DNA from: Pseudomonas alkylphenolica
GTDB taxonomy: Bacteria > Pseudomonadota > Gammaproteobacteria > Pseudomonadales > Pseudomonadaceae
NCBI RefSeq assembly: GCF_000746525.1
Contig: NZ_CP009048.1
Span: 1,605,501 to 1,669,500 of the forward strand
Length of the DNA stretch: 64,000 nucleotides
Reading direction: 5' to 3'
Position numbers and translations under genes: made by a program. This document shows, piece by piece, positions 38,531-47,800 of this stretch. Numbering within the stretch: the first letter of the stretch is position 1; the number at the start of each line of letters is the position of its first letter. The notes under the pieces were generated by a model, which was not told where the DNA came from, made no database searches, and was given only the letters and a program-made list of their open reading frames with translations.

Positions 38531-39727
38531 TTACAGAACCTCGACGATCGCCTTGGTTACCACATTGATGTTGCTCTGATTCAGGGTGGCCACGCAGATA
38601 CGACCGGTATCCAGCGCGTAGATGCCGAACTCGTTCTTCAGGCGTGCGACCTGATCGACGCTCAGGCCCGAGTACGAGAACATGCCGCGCTGACGGGCGA
38701 CGAAGCTGAAGTCGTGCTCAGGTGCCTGGGCAGCCAGCAGCTCAACCATCTGCTTGCGCATGCCGTGGATGCGCTGACGCATCTCACCCAGTTCCTCTTC
38801 CCACATCGCACGCAGTTCCGGGCTGTTGAGCACGGTGGCGACGATGGTGGCGCCGTGGGTCGGCGGGTTGGAGTAGTTGGTGCGGATCACGCGCTTGACC
38901 TGCGACAGCACGCGCGCGCTCTCTTCCTTGGACTCGGTGATGATCGACAGCGCACCCACGCGCTCGCCGTACAGCGAGAAGGATTTGGAGAACGAGCTGG
39001 AGACGAAGAAGTTCAGGCCCGACTCGGCGAACAGGCGCACGGCGAAGGCGTCTTCGTAGATGCCGTCGCCAAAGCCCTGGTAGGCCATGTCGAGGAATGG
39101 CACGTGGCCCTTGGCCTTGACCACTTCCAGAACATTTTTCCAGTCGTCCAGGCTCAGGTCTACGCCCGTCGGGTTATGGCAGCAGGCGTGCAGCACGATG
39201 ATCGAGCCGGACGGCAGGGCGTTGAGGTCTTCGAGCATGCCGCTGCGGTTGACGTCGTGAGTAGCGGCGTCGTAGTAGCGGTAGTTCTGCACCGGGAAAC
39301 CAGCGGTTTCAAACAGGGCGCGGTGGTTTTCCCAGCTCGGGTCGCTGATGGCCACTACGGCGTTTGGCGAAACCTGCTTGAGGAAGTCGGCACCGATCTT
39401 CAGCGCGCCGGTACCGCCAACGGCCTGAGTGGTGATAACCCGGCCAGCAGCCAGCAGCGGCGACTCGGCACCGAACAGCAGCTTCTGTACGGCCTGGTCG
39501 TAGGCGGCGATGCCGTCGATCGGCAGGTAACCGCGGGAAGCGTGCTGGGCAGCGCGCTGGGTTTCGGCTTCGATCACTGCACGCAGCAGTGGGATACGCC
39601 CTTCTTCGTTGCAGTAAACACCTACACCCAGGTTGACCTTGTTGCTACGGGTATCGGCGTTGAAAGCTTCGTTGAGGCCCAGAATGGGGTCGCGTGGTGC
39701 CAGCTCGACAGCGGAAAACAGGCTCAT
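38531..39727 (-). CDS. tyrB: Aromatic/aspartate aminotransferase (class I)
   Basis: A 398-residue PLP aminotransferase of subgroup I-alpha. It starts MSLFSAVELAPRDPILG. It contains NLGVGVYCNEEG (the N-terminal arm), CCHNPTGVD near residue 190, the PLP lysine in SSSFSKSFSLYGERVG near 246-250 and the substrate arginine in GRICVA near 375. It interconverts aspartate or aromatic amino acids with their keto acids; sequence alone does not separate TyrB from AspC specificity. The ATG at 39727 is preferred; upstream sequence in frame is not conserved-looking. It is divergent from uvrB, as in PA3139/PA3138. Confidence 0.92.
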   Translation of the reverse strand: MSLFSAVELAPRDPILGLNEAFNADTRSNKVNLGVGVYCNEEGRIPLLRAVIEAETQRAAQHASRGYLPIDGIAAYDQAVQKLLFGAESPLLAAGRVITTQAVGGTGALKIGADFLKQVSPNAVVAISDPSWENHRALFETAGFPVQNYRYYDAATHDVNRSGMLEDLNALPSGSIIVLHACCHNPTGVDLSLDDWKNVLEVVKAKGHVPFLDMAYQGFGDGIYEDAFAVRLFAESGLNFFVSSSFSKSFSLYGERVGALSIITESKEESARVLSQVKRVIRTNYSNPPTHGATIVATVLNSPELRAMWEEELGEMRQRIHGMRKQMVELLAAQAPEHDFSFVARQRGMFSYSGLSVDQVARLKNEFGIYALDTGRICVATLNQSNINVVTKAIVEVL

Positions 39728-39960
39728 TATTACCTTGGCTCTGAATGGAGAGTGGAAGAGGTCGCACGCTCCAGTCGAATGCACTAGAGCGGTGCACAAA
39801 CGGGGAGTCAGTATAGTGATACCCATCGGTCACGGCGACAGTCTGACGCAGCTTTTCCTGCTGTTTCGCCGATTATTTTTCGACCGTTAGTCGAATTGAC
39901 CGGTCCATACTCACATCATTGCGTTGAAACTGGCGTTCGAGAGCCCTAATTCGGTATAAG

Positions 39961-39980
39961 TACTGTCTATAAATACAGTT
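39961..39980 (+). promoter_or_regulatory. LexA (SOS) box upstream of uvrB
   Basis: TACTGTCTATAAATACAGTT contains CTGT-N8-ACAG with an AT-rich centre, matching the LexA consensus. It lies 46 bp before the uvrB start and directly after a TATAAG -10-like element at 39955-39960, so LexA bound here would block uvrB transcription. Confidence 0.9.
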
Positions 39981-40025
39981 GCCAGCGTCTGCGATAAAAA
40001 CGTCGCGATTACACAGAGGTTTGTC

Positions 40026-42041
40026 ATGTCCGAGTTTCAGCTCGTCACCCGTTTCCAGCCGGCCGGCGACCAGCCCGAAGCCATTCGCCTGATGGTCGAA
40101 GGCATCGAAGCGGGCCTGGCGCATCAGACCCTGCTCGGGGTGACTGGCTCGGGCAAGACCTTCAGCATCGCCAACGTGATCGCCCAGGTGCAGCGGCCGA
40201 CTCTGGTGCTGGCGCCGAACAAGACCCTGGCAGCGCAGCTGTATGGCGAGTTCAAGGCATTTTTCCCCAACAATGCCGTGGAGTACTTCGTTTCCTACTA
40301 CGACTACTACCAGCCCGAAGCCTATGTGCCGTCGTCCGATACCTTCATCGAGAAGGATGCCTCGATCAACGACCATATCGAGCAGATGCGCCTGTCGGCA
40401 ACCAAGGCGCTGCTGGAGCGTCGCGATGCGATCATCGTCACCACGGTGTCCTGTATCTACGGTCTGGGCAGCCCGGAAACCTACCTGAAGATGGTCCTGC
40501 ACGTGGACCGTGGCGACAAGCTCGACCAGCGCGCCTTGCTGCGCCGCCTGGCCGACTTGCAGTACACCCGCAACGAAATGGACTTTGCCCGCGCCACCTT
40601 CCGTGTGCGTGGCGATGTGATTGATATCTTCCCGGCCGAATCGGACCTCGAAGCCATCCGCATCGAGCTATTCGATGACGAAGTGGAGAACATTGCCGCC
40701 TTCGATCCGCTGACCGGTGAAGTGATCCGCAAGTTGCCGCGTTTCACCTTCTACCCCAAGAGCCACTACGTGACCCCGCGCGAAACCCTGCTTGAGGCGG
40801 TGGAGGGCATCAAGGAGGAGTTGCAGCAACGGCTGGAGTACCTGCACAAGGCCAACAAGCTGGTCGAGGCCCAGCGCCTGGAGCAGCGCACCCGCTTCGA
40901 TCTGGAAATGATCCTCGAGCTGGGTTACTGCAACGGCATCGAGAACTACTCGCGCTACCTCTCCGGTCGTCCGGCCGGAGCGCCGCCACCGACCCTCTAC
41001 GATTATCTGCCGGCTGATTCATTGCTGGTAATCGACGAATCCCATGTCAGCGTTCCCCAGGTCGGGGCGATGTACAAGGGTGACCGCTCGCGCAAGGAAA
41101 CCCTGGTCGAGTACGGCTTCCGCCTGCCTTCGGCGCTGGACAACCGGCCGATGCGTTTCGATGAGTGGGAGAGCGTCAGTCCGCAGACCATCTTCGTTTC
41201 CGCCACGCCCGGGAACTATGAGGCTGAGCATGCCGGTCGGGTTGTGGAGCAGGTGGTGCGGCCGACCGGTCTGGTCGACCCTCAGGTTGAAGTGCGTCCG
41301 GCCACCACCCAGGTCGACGACCTGCTCTCGGAAATCCGCAAGCGTGTTGCAGTGGAAGAGCGTGTGCTGGTCACCACCCTGACCAAGCGCATGGCCGAAG
41401 ACCTCACCGATTACCTCGCCGATCACGACGTGCGGGTGCGCTACCTGCATTCGGATATCGACACCGTGGAACGCGTCGAGATCATCCGCGACCTGCGCCT
41501 GGGGACCTTCGATGTACTGGTGGGGATCAACCTGTTGCGCGAAGGTCTGGACATGCCCGAGGTGTCGCTGGTGGCAATCCTCGATGCCGACAAGGAAGGT
41601 TTCCTGCGTTCCGAGCGTTCACTGATCCAGACCATTGGCCGTGCAGCGCGCAACCTCAATGGCCGGGCGATCCTCTATGCCGACAGAATTACCGGCTCGA
41701 TGGAGCGGGCTATCGGCGAAACCGAGCGTCGTCGTGACAAGCAGATTGCTTTCAACCAGGCCAACGGCATTGTGCCCAAGGGCGTGGTCAAGGACATCAC
41801 CGACATCATGGAAGGTGCCAACGTGCCCGGGTCGCGCAGCAAGAAGCGCAAGGGCATGGCCAAAGCCGCCGAAGAAAGCGCGCGCTACGAAGCCGAGTTG
41901 CGCTCACCTGGCGAGATTGCCAAGCGGATCAAGCTGCTGGAAGAGAAGATGTATCAACTGGCTCGGGACCTGGAGTTCGAGGCTGCGGCGCAGTTGCGCG
42001 ACGAGATTACTGCGTTGCGCGAGCGTTTACTTACGGTTTGA
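40026..42041 (+). CDS. uvrB: Excinuclease ABC subunit B
   Basis: A 671-residue helicase-like component of nucleotide excision repair. Walker [10 protein letters not shown] is near 38-46. The beta-hairpin [12 protein letters not shown] near 92-103 inserts between DNA strands. The motif II VIDESHV is near 337-343 and motif [11 protein letters not shown] near 535-543. A C-terminal UVR domain (about 632-667) contacts UvrA/UvrC. The family length is about 670. It carries an SOS box, so it is DNA-damage inducible. Confidence 0.98.
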   Translation: MSEFQLVTRFQPAGDQPEAIRLMVEGIEAGLAHQTLLGVTGSGKTFSIANVIAQVQRPTLVLAPNKTLAAQLYGEFKAFFPNNAVEYFVSYYDYYQPEAYVPSSDTFIEKDASINDHIEQMRLSATKALLERRDAIIVTTVSCIYGLGSPETYLKMVLHVDRGDKLDQRALLRRLADLQYTRNEMDFARATFRVRGDVIDIFPAESDLEAIRIELFDDEVENIAAFDPLTGEVIRKLPRFTFYPKSHYVTPRETLLEAVEGIKEELQQRLEYLHKANKLVEAQRLEQRTRFDLEMILELGYCNGIENYSRYLSGRPAGAPPPTLYDYLPADSLLVIDESHVSVPQVGAMYKGDRSRKETLVEYGFRLPSALDNRPMRFDEWESVSPQTIFVSATPGNYEAEHAGRVVEQVVRPTGLVDPQVEVRPATTQVDDLLSEIRKRVAVEERVLVTTLTKRMAEDLTDYLADHDVRVRYLHSDIDTVERVEIIRDLRLGTFDVLVGINLLREGLDMPEVSLVAILDADKEGFLRSERSLIQTIGRAARNLNGRAILYADRITGSMERAIGETERRRDKQIAFNQANGIVPKGVVKDITDIMEGANVPGSRSKKRKGMAKAAEESARYEAELRSPGEIAKRIKLLEEKMYQLARDLEFEAAAQLRDEITALRERLLTV

Positions 42042-42047
42042 GGTCCT

Positions 42048-42098
42048 CATCGCGGGGCAAGCCCGCTCCCACAGTGGGAGCGGGCTTGCCCCGCGATG
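42048..42098. repeat. Perfect palindromic REP between uvrB and MFS gene
   Basis: A 51-bp perfect palindrome: 25-bp arms (CATCGCGGGGCAAGCCCGCT plus CCCAC) around a single A. It lies 6 bp after the uvrB stop and 3 bp before the MFS stop, and is the only structure available to end both transcripts. Confidence 0.92.
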
Positions 42099-42101
42099 CG
42101 A

Positions 42102-43652
42102 TCAATGAGCTTCCCCTGCCTTCAACCCCGGCGGCAACTTGCGCGTCATCATCACCGCCAGCATGCTGATCGCTAGGCCGATACCGACAAAATGGAAGGC
42201 ATCGTTGTAAGCCATGATCATCGCCTGCTGATGGGTGATTTCACTCAGCTTTCCCAGCGCCGCGCTGTCGCTTCCCAGACGTTCCGAAAGCTGTGCCAGG
42301 CGCTCTGCCACCTGTGGGTTGCTCGGCACGACGGACTCACGCAAGTAATCGAAGTACACCTTGGTTCGTGCATCCAGCAGCGTCGCCAGCAAGGCAATGC
42401 CGATGGCACCGCCAAGGTTACGCAGGATGTTGAACAGGCTCGACGCCGAGCCTGCATCCTGAGGCAGGATGTAGCTGGTGGCGATCAACGAGATGGTCAC
42501 CATGATCATCGGCTGGCCAAGGGCGCGGATGATCTGGATATGGTTGAACTGTTCGCCGGCGAAGTCCGGATTGAGTACCCCGGAACCGAAGCTGGCCAGG
42601 CCGAACAGGCCGAAACCCAAGGTGCAGAGAATCTTGGGTGAAATCACCTTCATCAGCTGCGGTACCAGCGGAATCAGAAACAGCTGCGGAATACCCATCC
42701 ACATGATCACTTCGCCGATCTGCAAAGCGTTGTAGTTCTGGATTTGTGCCAGGTACAGCGGCAGCAGGTAGATCGAACCATACAAACCCACCCCCATCCC
42801 CAGGCTGGCGATACTCGACAGGCCGAAATTACGGTTACCGAGAATGCGCAGGTTGATCAGCGGATTGGGTTTGGAAAACTGCAGGATCACAAAGGTGATC
42901 AGGCTCAGCAGGGCGATGCTACCGAGGCTGACGATCAGGCTCGACTCCAGCCAGTCCTTGCGATGGCCTTCTTCCAGGAACACCTGCAGGCAGCCCAGGC
43001 CGACGCCAAGCGTAACAATGCCGGCGTAATCGGTGCTTTTCAGCAGTTCCCAATGCGACTCTTTCTTTTCCAGGCCATAGAGCAGGCCGCCAATCATGAT
43101 CAGGCCGGGCGGGATGTTGATGTAGAAGATGTACTCCCAGCCCCAGTTTTCGGTCAGCCAGCCACCCAGGGTAGGGCCGATGGAGGGGGCAAAGGTGGCG
43201 GTCATGGCAAACATCGCCATGCCTTTGGCGCGATGGTGTTCGGGCAGTTTGATCAGGGTCAGGGTGAACGCCAGGGGAATCAGCGCGCCACCGGTAAAGC
43301 CCTGCATGGCGCGGAAGATGATCATGCTCTCCAGGTTCCAGGCCATGGAGCACAGCAACGACGACACCAGAAAACCCAGCGACACCCACACTGCCAGGCG
43401 CCGCGCCGACAGCAGTTGCACCAGCCAGGCGGTCAGCGGAATCATGATGATCTCGGCCACCAGGTACGAGGTGGAGATCCACGAGCCTTCCTCGAGGGTG
43501 GCCGAGAGGGCGCCCTGGATGTCCTTGAGCGAGGAGTTGGTGATCTGGATGTCGAGCACCGCCATGAAGGCGCCGAGCATCACGCTCATCACCGCGATCC
43601 AGTCGCGTCGGCTGGGTTCGCCGACAGGACGGATCAGCGAATCACCGGCCAT
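42102..43652 (-). CDS. DHA2-family MFS multidrug efflux protein (EmrB-like)
   Basis: A 516-residue inner-membrane transporter with about 14 predicted helices. Motifs of the 14-TMS drug:H+ antiporters are present: LDIQITNSSL near 33-42 (motif D1, with the conserved aspartate), the motif A region near 70-80 (LSARRLAV), RAMQGFTGGALIPLAF near 113-128 (motif B) and SIGPTLGGWLTENWGW (motif C) near 152-167. It overlaps the membrane fusion gene by 11 bp. With an outer-membrane factor encoded elsewhere it would form a tripartite EmrAB-TolC type pump. The substrate is unknown. Confidence 0.91.
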   Translation of the reverse strand: MAGDSLIRPVGEPSRRDWIAVMSVMLGAFMAVLDIQITNSSLKDIQGALSATLEEGSWISTSYLVAEIIMIPLTAWLVQLLSARRLAVWVSLGFLVSSLLCSMAWNLESMIIFRAMQGFTGGALIPLAFTLTLIKLPEHHRAKGMAMFAMTATFAPSIGPTLGGWLTENWGWEYIFYINIPPGLIMIGGLLYGLEKKESHWELLKSTDYAGIVTLGVGLGCLQVFLEEGHRKDWLESSLIVSLGSIALLSLITFVILQFSKPNPLINLRILGNRNFGLSSIASLGMGVGLYGSIYLLPLYLAQIQNYNALQIGEVIMWMGIPQLFLIPLVPQLMKVISPKILCTLGFGLFGLASFGSGVLNPDFAGEQFNHIQIIRALGQPMIMVTISLIATSYILPQDAGSASSLFNILRNLGGAIGIALLATLLDARTKVYFDYLRESVVPSNPQVAERLAQLSERLGSDSAALGKLSEITHQQAMIMAYNDAFHFVGIGLAISMLAVMMTRKLPPGLKAGEAH

Positions 43653-44691
43653 TGTCGGTAGTGTCCCGGATGTCCACAGTGGCGGTGACCGACATGCCCG
43701 GGCGGATCCTGCCGCTCAGCGGGTTGTCGGCGGCGAAGGTCAGCTTCACCGGAATACGCTGTACCACCTTGGTGAAGTTGCCGGTGGCGTTGTCGGGTGG
43801 CAGCAGGCTGAACTGGGCGCCGGAGGCGGCGAACAGGCTGTCGACCCGGGCCGCGATCGGCGTATCGGGATAGCTGTCGAACACCAGTTCGGCGGTCTGC
43901 CCCGGCAGCATGCGGCCAATCTGGGTTTCCTTGAAGTTGGCCTGGATCCAGATGTCCTGGTCGGGAACGATCGACAGCAGGTAGGCGCCAGCCTGCACCA
44001 CCTGACCATTACGGGCGGCACGCTGGCCGATCATGCCGCTGATCGGCGCGTGGATTTCGCTGCGGGTCAGGTTCAGCTCGGCCTGGGCCAGTTCGGCACG
44101 GGCATTGACGATCTGCGCGTCCAGGCGCTTGATTTCAGCGCTCAGGGCGTTGACCTGCTGACGCTGGCCTTGCAGGTCAGCCTGAGCCTTGCTCACCTGG
44201 GAGCGGGCGACGTGGTTTTCTGCCGACAGGGTGGTCACCCGTTCTTCGGAGACGAAGCCCGGTTTGCGCAGGGCCTGAGCACGGTTGAGGTCCAGCTCGG
44301 CGCGCCCCAGGGTGGCCTGGTTGGCGGCGACCTGGGCCTGGCCGGCGGCAATCAGGCTGGATTGTTGGGTCAGGCGGCTTTCGGCTTGCAGGCGCTCGGC
44401 TTCACGGGTGGCGAGGGCGGCGCGGGCGCGTTCCACGGCCAGGCGGAAATCGTCCGCCTCAAGGCGTACCAGCAGATCGCCCTTGGCCACATGCTGGTTG
44501 TCCTGAACCAGTACTTCATCGATGCGCGCGCTGAGCTGGCTGGAAACCCGGGTGATTTCACCCTGTACATAAGCATTGTCGGTGCTCTCGTAGAAGCGTC
44601 CTTTGACATACCAGTGGGCGAAAAAGGCGAGGGCGATGAACAGAACCAGGGTCAGGAAAACCAGCAGGCGGCGTTTGAGTTGAGCGGGCAT
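43642..44691 (-). CDS. HlyD/EmrA-family membrane fusion protein
   Basis: A 349-residue periplasmic adaptor with one N-terminal transmembrane helix (about 8-27). The first half of the lipoyl domain follows (VKGRFYESTDNAYVQGEI, VLVQDNQHVAKGDLLVRLE), then a long coiled-coil hairpin (about 85-205, rich in A, E, Q and R), the second half-lipoyl IHAPISGMIGQRAARNGQVV near 213-232 and a beta-barrel domain. It is the first gene of the pair with the MFS pump. No local regulator is seen; the divergent neighbour is gltX. Confidence 0.9.
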   Translation of the reverse strand: MPAQLKRRLLVFLTLVLFIALAFFAHWYVKGRFYESTDNAYVQGEITRVSSQLSARIDEVLVQDNQHVAKGDLLVRLEADDFRLAVERARAALATREAERLQAESRLTQQSSLIAAGQAQVAANQATLGRAELDLNRAQALRKPGFVSEERVTTLSAENHVARSQVSKAQADLQGQRQQVNALSAEIKRLDAQIVNARAELAQAELNLTRSEIHAPISGMIGQRAARNGQVVQAGAYLLSIVPDQDIWIQANFKETQIGRMLPGQTAELVFDSYPDTPIAARVDSLFAASGAQFSLLPPDNATGNFTKVVQRIPVKLTFAADNPLSGRIRPGMSVTATVDIRDTTDNGR

Positions 44692-44835
44692 GGGGTACTA
44701 TCGTTCCAAAAATGTAAGCAAATTTAACCGTGTTTGGATCCGCCACCACAAGTGCTGATCGCGCCCATTGCTGGAGCCCGGTGCCTGCTCCCTGTTAACA
44801 TCCAGCCTTTGATTCATCTCTAGTTCGAGACTCTC

Positions 44836-46317
44836 ATGACCACCGTTCGCACGCGTATCGCGCCTTCGCCTACTGGCGATCCCCACGTCGGCACCGCCTA
44901 CATCGCCCTGTTCAACTACTGCTTTGCCAAGCAGCACGGCGGCGAGTTCATCTTGCGTATTGAAGATACCGACCAGCTGCGTTCGACCCGCGAGTCCGAA
45001 CAGCAGATCTTCGACGCCCTGCGCTGGCTCGGTATCGAGTGGAGCGAAGGTCCGGACGTCGGTGGCCCGCATGGCCCGTACCGGCAGAGCGAGCGCGGCG
45101 ACATCTACAAGCAGTACGCCCAGCAACTGGTTGACATGGGCCACGCCTTCCCGTGCTTCTGCACCGCCGAAGAGCTGGACCAGATGCGCGCCGAGCAGAT
45201 GGCCCGTGGCGAGACCCCGCGCTACGACGGTCGAGCCTTGCTGCTGTCGGCCGAAGAAGTGCAGCGCCGCCTGGCCGCTGGCGAGCCGCATGTGATCCGC
45301 ATGAAGGTGCCGAGTGAAGGCGTCTGCGTGGTACCGGACATGCTCCGTGGCGATGTCGAGATCCCGTGGGACCGCATGGACATGCAGGTACTGATGAAGA
45401 CCGACGGTCTGCCGACCTACTTCCTGGCCAACGTCGTCGACGACCACCTGATGGGCATCACCCACGTGCTGCGCGGTGAAGAATGGCTGCCGTCGGCGCC
45501 CAAGCTGATCAAACTGTACGAGTACTTCGGTTGGGAACAGCCAACCCTGTGCTACATGCCGCTGCTGCGTAACCCGGACAAGAGCAAGCTGTCCAAGCGC
45601 AAGAACCCGACCTCGGTGACCTTCTACGAGCGCATGGGCTTCATGCCGGAAGCGATGCTCAACTACCTGGGGCGCATGGGCTGGTCGATGCCGGACGAGC
45701 GTGAAAAATTCTCCCTGGCCGAGATGGTCGAGCACTTCGATCTGTCGCGGGTTTCCCTGGGCGGGCCGATTTTTGACATCGAGAAGCTGTCCTGGCTCAA
45801 CGGCCAGTGGCTGCGCGACCTGCCGGTGGAAGAGTTCGCCGCACGGGTGCAGAAGTGGGCGTTCAACAGCGACTACATGATGAAGATCGCGCCGCATGTG
45901 CAGGGCAGGGTAGAAACCTTCAGCCAGATCGCCCCGCTGGGTGGCTTCTTCTTTGAAGGCGCGCTCAAGCTCGATGCCAAGCTGTTCGAGCACAAAAAAT
46001 TGTCGGCCGACCAGGTGCGTCAGGTGATCCAGTTGATCCTGTGGAAGCTGGAAAGCCTGCGTCAGTGGGAAAAAGACCGCATTACCGGTTGCATCCAGGC
46101 CGTGGTCGAGGCCCTGGAGCTGAAGCTGCGTGATGCCATGCCGCTGATGTTCGCCGCGATCAGCGGTCAGGCCAGTTCGGTATCGGTACTCGACGCCATG
46201 GAAATCCTCGGCCCGGACCTGACCCGCTATCGCCTGCGTCAGGCTCTGGACCTGCTCGGTGGTGTGTCGAAGAAAGAAAACAAAGAGTGGGAGAAGCTGT
46301 TGGGCACCATCGCCTGA
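44836..46317 (+). CDS. gltX: Glutamyl-tRNA synthetase
   Basis: A 493-residue class I synthetase. The HIGH-type motif is [13 protein letters not shown] near 9-21 and the KMSKS-type motif is KSKLSKRK near 251-258. Anticodon-binding helical domains follow from about 320 onward. It is of the usual gammaproteobacterial length. It is followed by a REP and then by two copies of its own substrate tRNA-Glu, a conserved link in pseudomonads. Confidence 0.97.
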   Translation: MTTVRTRIAPSPTGDPHVGTAYIALFNYCFAKQHGGEFILRIEDTDQLRSTRESEQQIFDALRWLGIEWSEGPDVGGPHGPYRQSERGDIYKQYAQQLVDMGHAFPCFCTAEELDQMRAEQMARGETPRYDGRALLLSAEEVQRRLAAGEPHVIRMKVPSEGVCVVPDMLRGDVEIPWDRMDMQVLMKTDGLPTYFLANVVDDHLMGITHVLRGEEWLPSAPKLIKLYEYFGWEQPTLCYMPLLRNPDKSKLSKRKNPTSVTFYERMGFMPEAMLNYLGRMGWSMPDEREKFSLAEMVEHFDLSRVSLGGPIFDIEKLSWLNGQWLRDLPVEEFAARVQKWAFNSDYMMKIAPHVQGRVETFSQIAPLGGFFFEGALKLDAKLFEHKKLSADQVRQVIQLILWKLESLRQWEKDRITGCIQAVVEALELKLRDAMPLMFAAISGQASSVSVLDAMEILGPDLTRYRLRQALDLLGGVSKKENKEWEKLLGTIA

Positions 46318-46323
46318 TACCTA

Positions 46324-46371
46324 TCGCGGGGCAAGCCCGCTCCCACCGGTGGGAGCGGGCTTGCCCCGCGA
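46324..46371. repeat. Perfect palindromic REP after gltX
   Basis: A 48-bp perfect palindrome with 24-bp arms and no spacer (TCGCGGGGCAAGCCCGCTCC plus CACC, then its complement). It lies 6 bp after the gltX stop and probably serves as its 3' end structure; no T-run follows. Confidence 0.92.
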
Positions 46372-46470
46372 AGAGGCTCCAAACCCCAGCAAAACCGGGG
46401 TGAATCACCAAGCTGGCCGGTAAGTGTTTGTTATCTCGGAAAAAATTTTCAGAATTTGTTGAAAATTTAT

Positions 46471-46499
46471 TTGACAGGTCTGCAATCCGATCTTAATAT
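46471..46499 (+). promoter_or_regulatory. Sigma-70 promoter of the tRNA Ala-Glu operon
   Basis: A perfect TTGACA (46471-46476) and TAATAT (46494-46499) are separated by 17 bp. A GC-rich discriminator GCGCCCC follows, as at the other tRNA operon. An A/T-rich tract upstream (46440-46470) resembles an UP element. Confidence 0.85.
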
Positions 46500-46574
46500 G
46501 CGCCCCGTCCACAGCGATGAACGAAACGAAGCGCGAAGCACCCAGCCAAGCGATTCAGTTCAAAGCGACATTGT

Positions 46575-46650
46575 GGGGCTATAGCTCAGCTGGGAGAGCG
46601 CCTGCATGGCATGCAGGAGGTCAGCGGTTCGATCCCGCTTAGCTCCACCA
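46575..46650 (+). tRNA. tRNA-Ala (anticodon GGC)
   Basis: A 76-nt cloverleaf, acceptor GGGGCTA/TAGCTCC with a G-T pair, anticodon stem CCTGC/GCAGG around ATGGCAT (anticodon GGC), and encoded CCA. First gene of the four-tRNA operon. Confidence 0.97.
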
Positions 46651-46729
46651 AATTCCGATTCGTAGTCATCTACACTGACTGCGGAGTCAACCGGGTTCCA
46701 GCGACCGGGTTGTTAAGGTAAGAAGGTTC

Positions 46730-46805
46730 GTCCCCTTCGTCTAGTGGCCTAGGACACCGCCCTTTCACGGCGGTAACAGGGGTTCGAGTCCCCTAGGGGA
46801 CGCCA
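46730..46805 (+). tRNA. tRNA-Glu (anticodon TTC)
   Basis: Identical over 76 nt to the copies at 2601 and 46979; anticodon TTC in the loop CTTTCAC, with encoded CCA. It follows tRNA-Ala after a 79-bp spacer. Confidence 0.97.
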
Positions 46806-46858
46806 GTTTTACACAAGTGATGACGAAAGAGATCACTGGGCCGCGAGGCTAGAAATCT

Positions 46859-46934
46859 GGGGCTATAGCTCAGCTGGGAGAGCGCCTGCATGGCATGCAG
46901 GAGGTCAGCGGTTCGATCCCGCTTAGCTCCACCA
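46859..46934 (+). tRNA. tRNA-Ala (anticodon GGC), second copy
   Basis: Identical to the copy at 46575. It starts the second Ala-Glu unit; the spacer sequences of the two units differ, so only the tRNA bodies are kept identical. Confidence 0.97.
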
Positions 46935-46978
46935 ATTTTGCCAGGATTCGTGAAAACGGATCTGTACGAAGGTTACAA

Positions 46979-47054
46979 GTCCCCTTCGTCTAGTGGCCTA
47001 GGACACCGCCCTTTCACGGCGGTAACAGGGGTTCGAGTCCCCTAGGGGACGCCA
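46979..47054 (+). tRNA. tRNA-Glu (anticodon TTC), last of the operon
   Basis: Identical to the other two tRNA-Glu copies in the window. It is followed 23 bp later by the operon terminator. Confidence 0.97.
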
Positions 47055-47077
47055 TTTTACCCACTTTGTGGGATTTC

Positions 47078-47115
47078 AAGGCTCATTCGATTATTGAATG
47101 AGCCTTTTGTTTTTG
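47078..47115 (+). terminator. Terminator of the tRNA Ala-Glu operon
   Basis: An 11-bp perfect stem (AAGGCTCATTC / GAATGAGCCTT) with a 7-nt loop is followed by TTGTTTTTG. Confidence 0.92.
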
Positions 47116-47187
47116 TCTCGAAAAAAGTTCTCCTCTCCCTTCTTCTTCCTCTGTGCGACAAGCGGCAGGGGAAAGTGCTTGCAGAAA

Positions 47188-47221
47188 AATATTATGAGAA
47201 TAATATTCTACTCATAATATT
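47188..47221. promoter_or_regulatory. Palindromic operator before the TetR gene
   Basis: AATATTATGAG and CTCATAATATT form a perfect 11-bp inverted repeat with a 12-bp centre that is itself nearly palindromic (GAATAATATTC). It ends 12 bp before the regulator's ATG and probably overlaps its promoter. Negative autoregulation is inferred. Confidence 0.8.
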
Positions 47222-47233
47222 CGGAGGCAAGTC

Positions 47234-47773
47234 ATGAACGACAAAAAAGCGAAAACCCGTGAACGGATTCTTGATGCCGCCTGCAGCGCACTGATCCAGC
47301 ACGGTCCGGCCGAACCCAGCGTCAACCAGGTCATGGGCGCTGCCGGGCTTACGGTAGGGGGCTTCTACGCGCACTTCGACAGCAAGGATGCGCTGATGCT
47401 CGAAGCCTTCAGCCAGCTGCTTGCAGAGCGTCGGGCGCTGCTTGCCGAGGTTGACCCGAACATGAGCGGCGAAGAGCGTCGTGCCCTGGTTGCCGCTTTC
47501 TACTTGTCGCGCAAACACCGTGATGCCACCGAGCGCGCCTGCCCGCTGCCCAACTCCCTGGGTGAGATGGCGCGGCTGCCGGATACCTTCCGTCAGGTGC
47601 TGGGCGAACACATTGAATTGATGATGGCCAATCTTGCTGACAGCCCTGAAGAGGCCGACAAGGTCCTCGCCGACCTGGCGTTGATGGTCGGTGGTCTGGC
47701 CTTGGCCCGTGCTCTAGGCACAGACGAGCTGTCTGACCGTATCCTGCGTGCCGCCAAATCGGCGGTGGTCTGA
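47234..47773 (+). CDS. TetR/AcrR-family regulator
   Basis: A 179-residue repressor. The helix-turn-helix at about 10-55 includes MGAAGLTVGGFYAHFDSKDAL, with recognition helix VGGFYAHF. The GGFYAHF form and the short ligand domain with ACPLPNSLGEM resemble the AcuR/NemR-like group that often controls detoxification genes. GGAGG lies 8-9 nt before the ATG. The following hydrolase and thioesterase start 27 bp later and probably belong to the same regulated operon. Confidence 0.9.
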   Translation: MNDKKAKTRERILDAACSALIQHGPAEPSVNQVMGAAGLTVGGFYAHFDSKDALMLEAFSQLLAERRALLAEVDPNMSGEERRALVAAFYLSRKHRDATERACPLPNSLGEMARLPDTFRQVLGEHIELMMANLADSPEEADKVLADLALMVGGLALARALGTDELSDRILRAAKSAVV

Positions 47774-47800
47774 TCGAGCGACACCCACCGGAGCGAAGCG

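Noticed and set aside
46575..47054. tRNA cluster as an integration site for a genomic island
   Set aside because: No integrase, no att-type partial tRNA repeat and no foreign gene block follows; the neighbours are conserved core genes.
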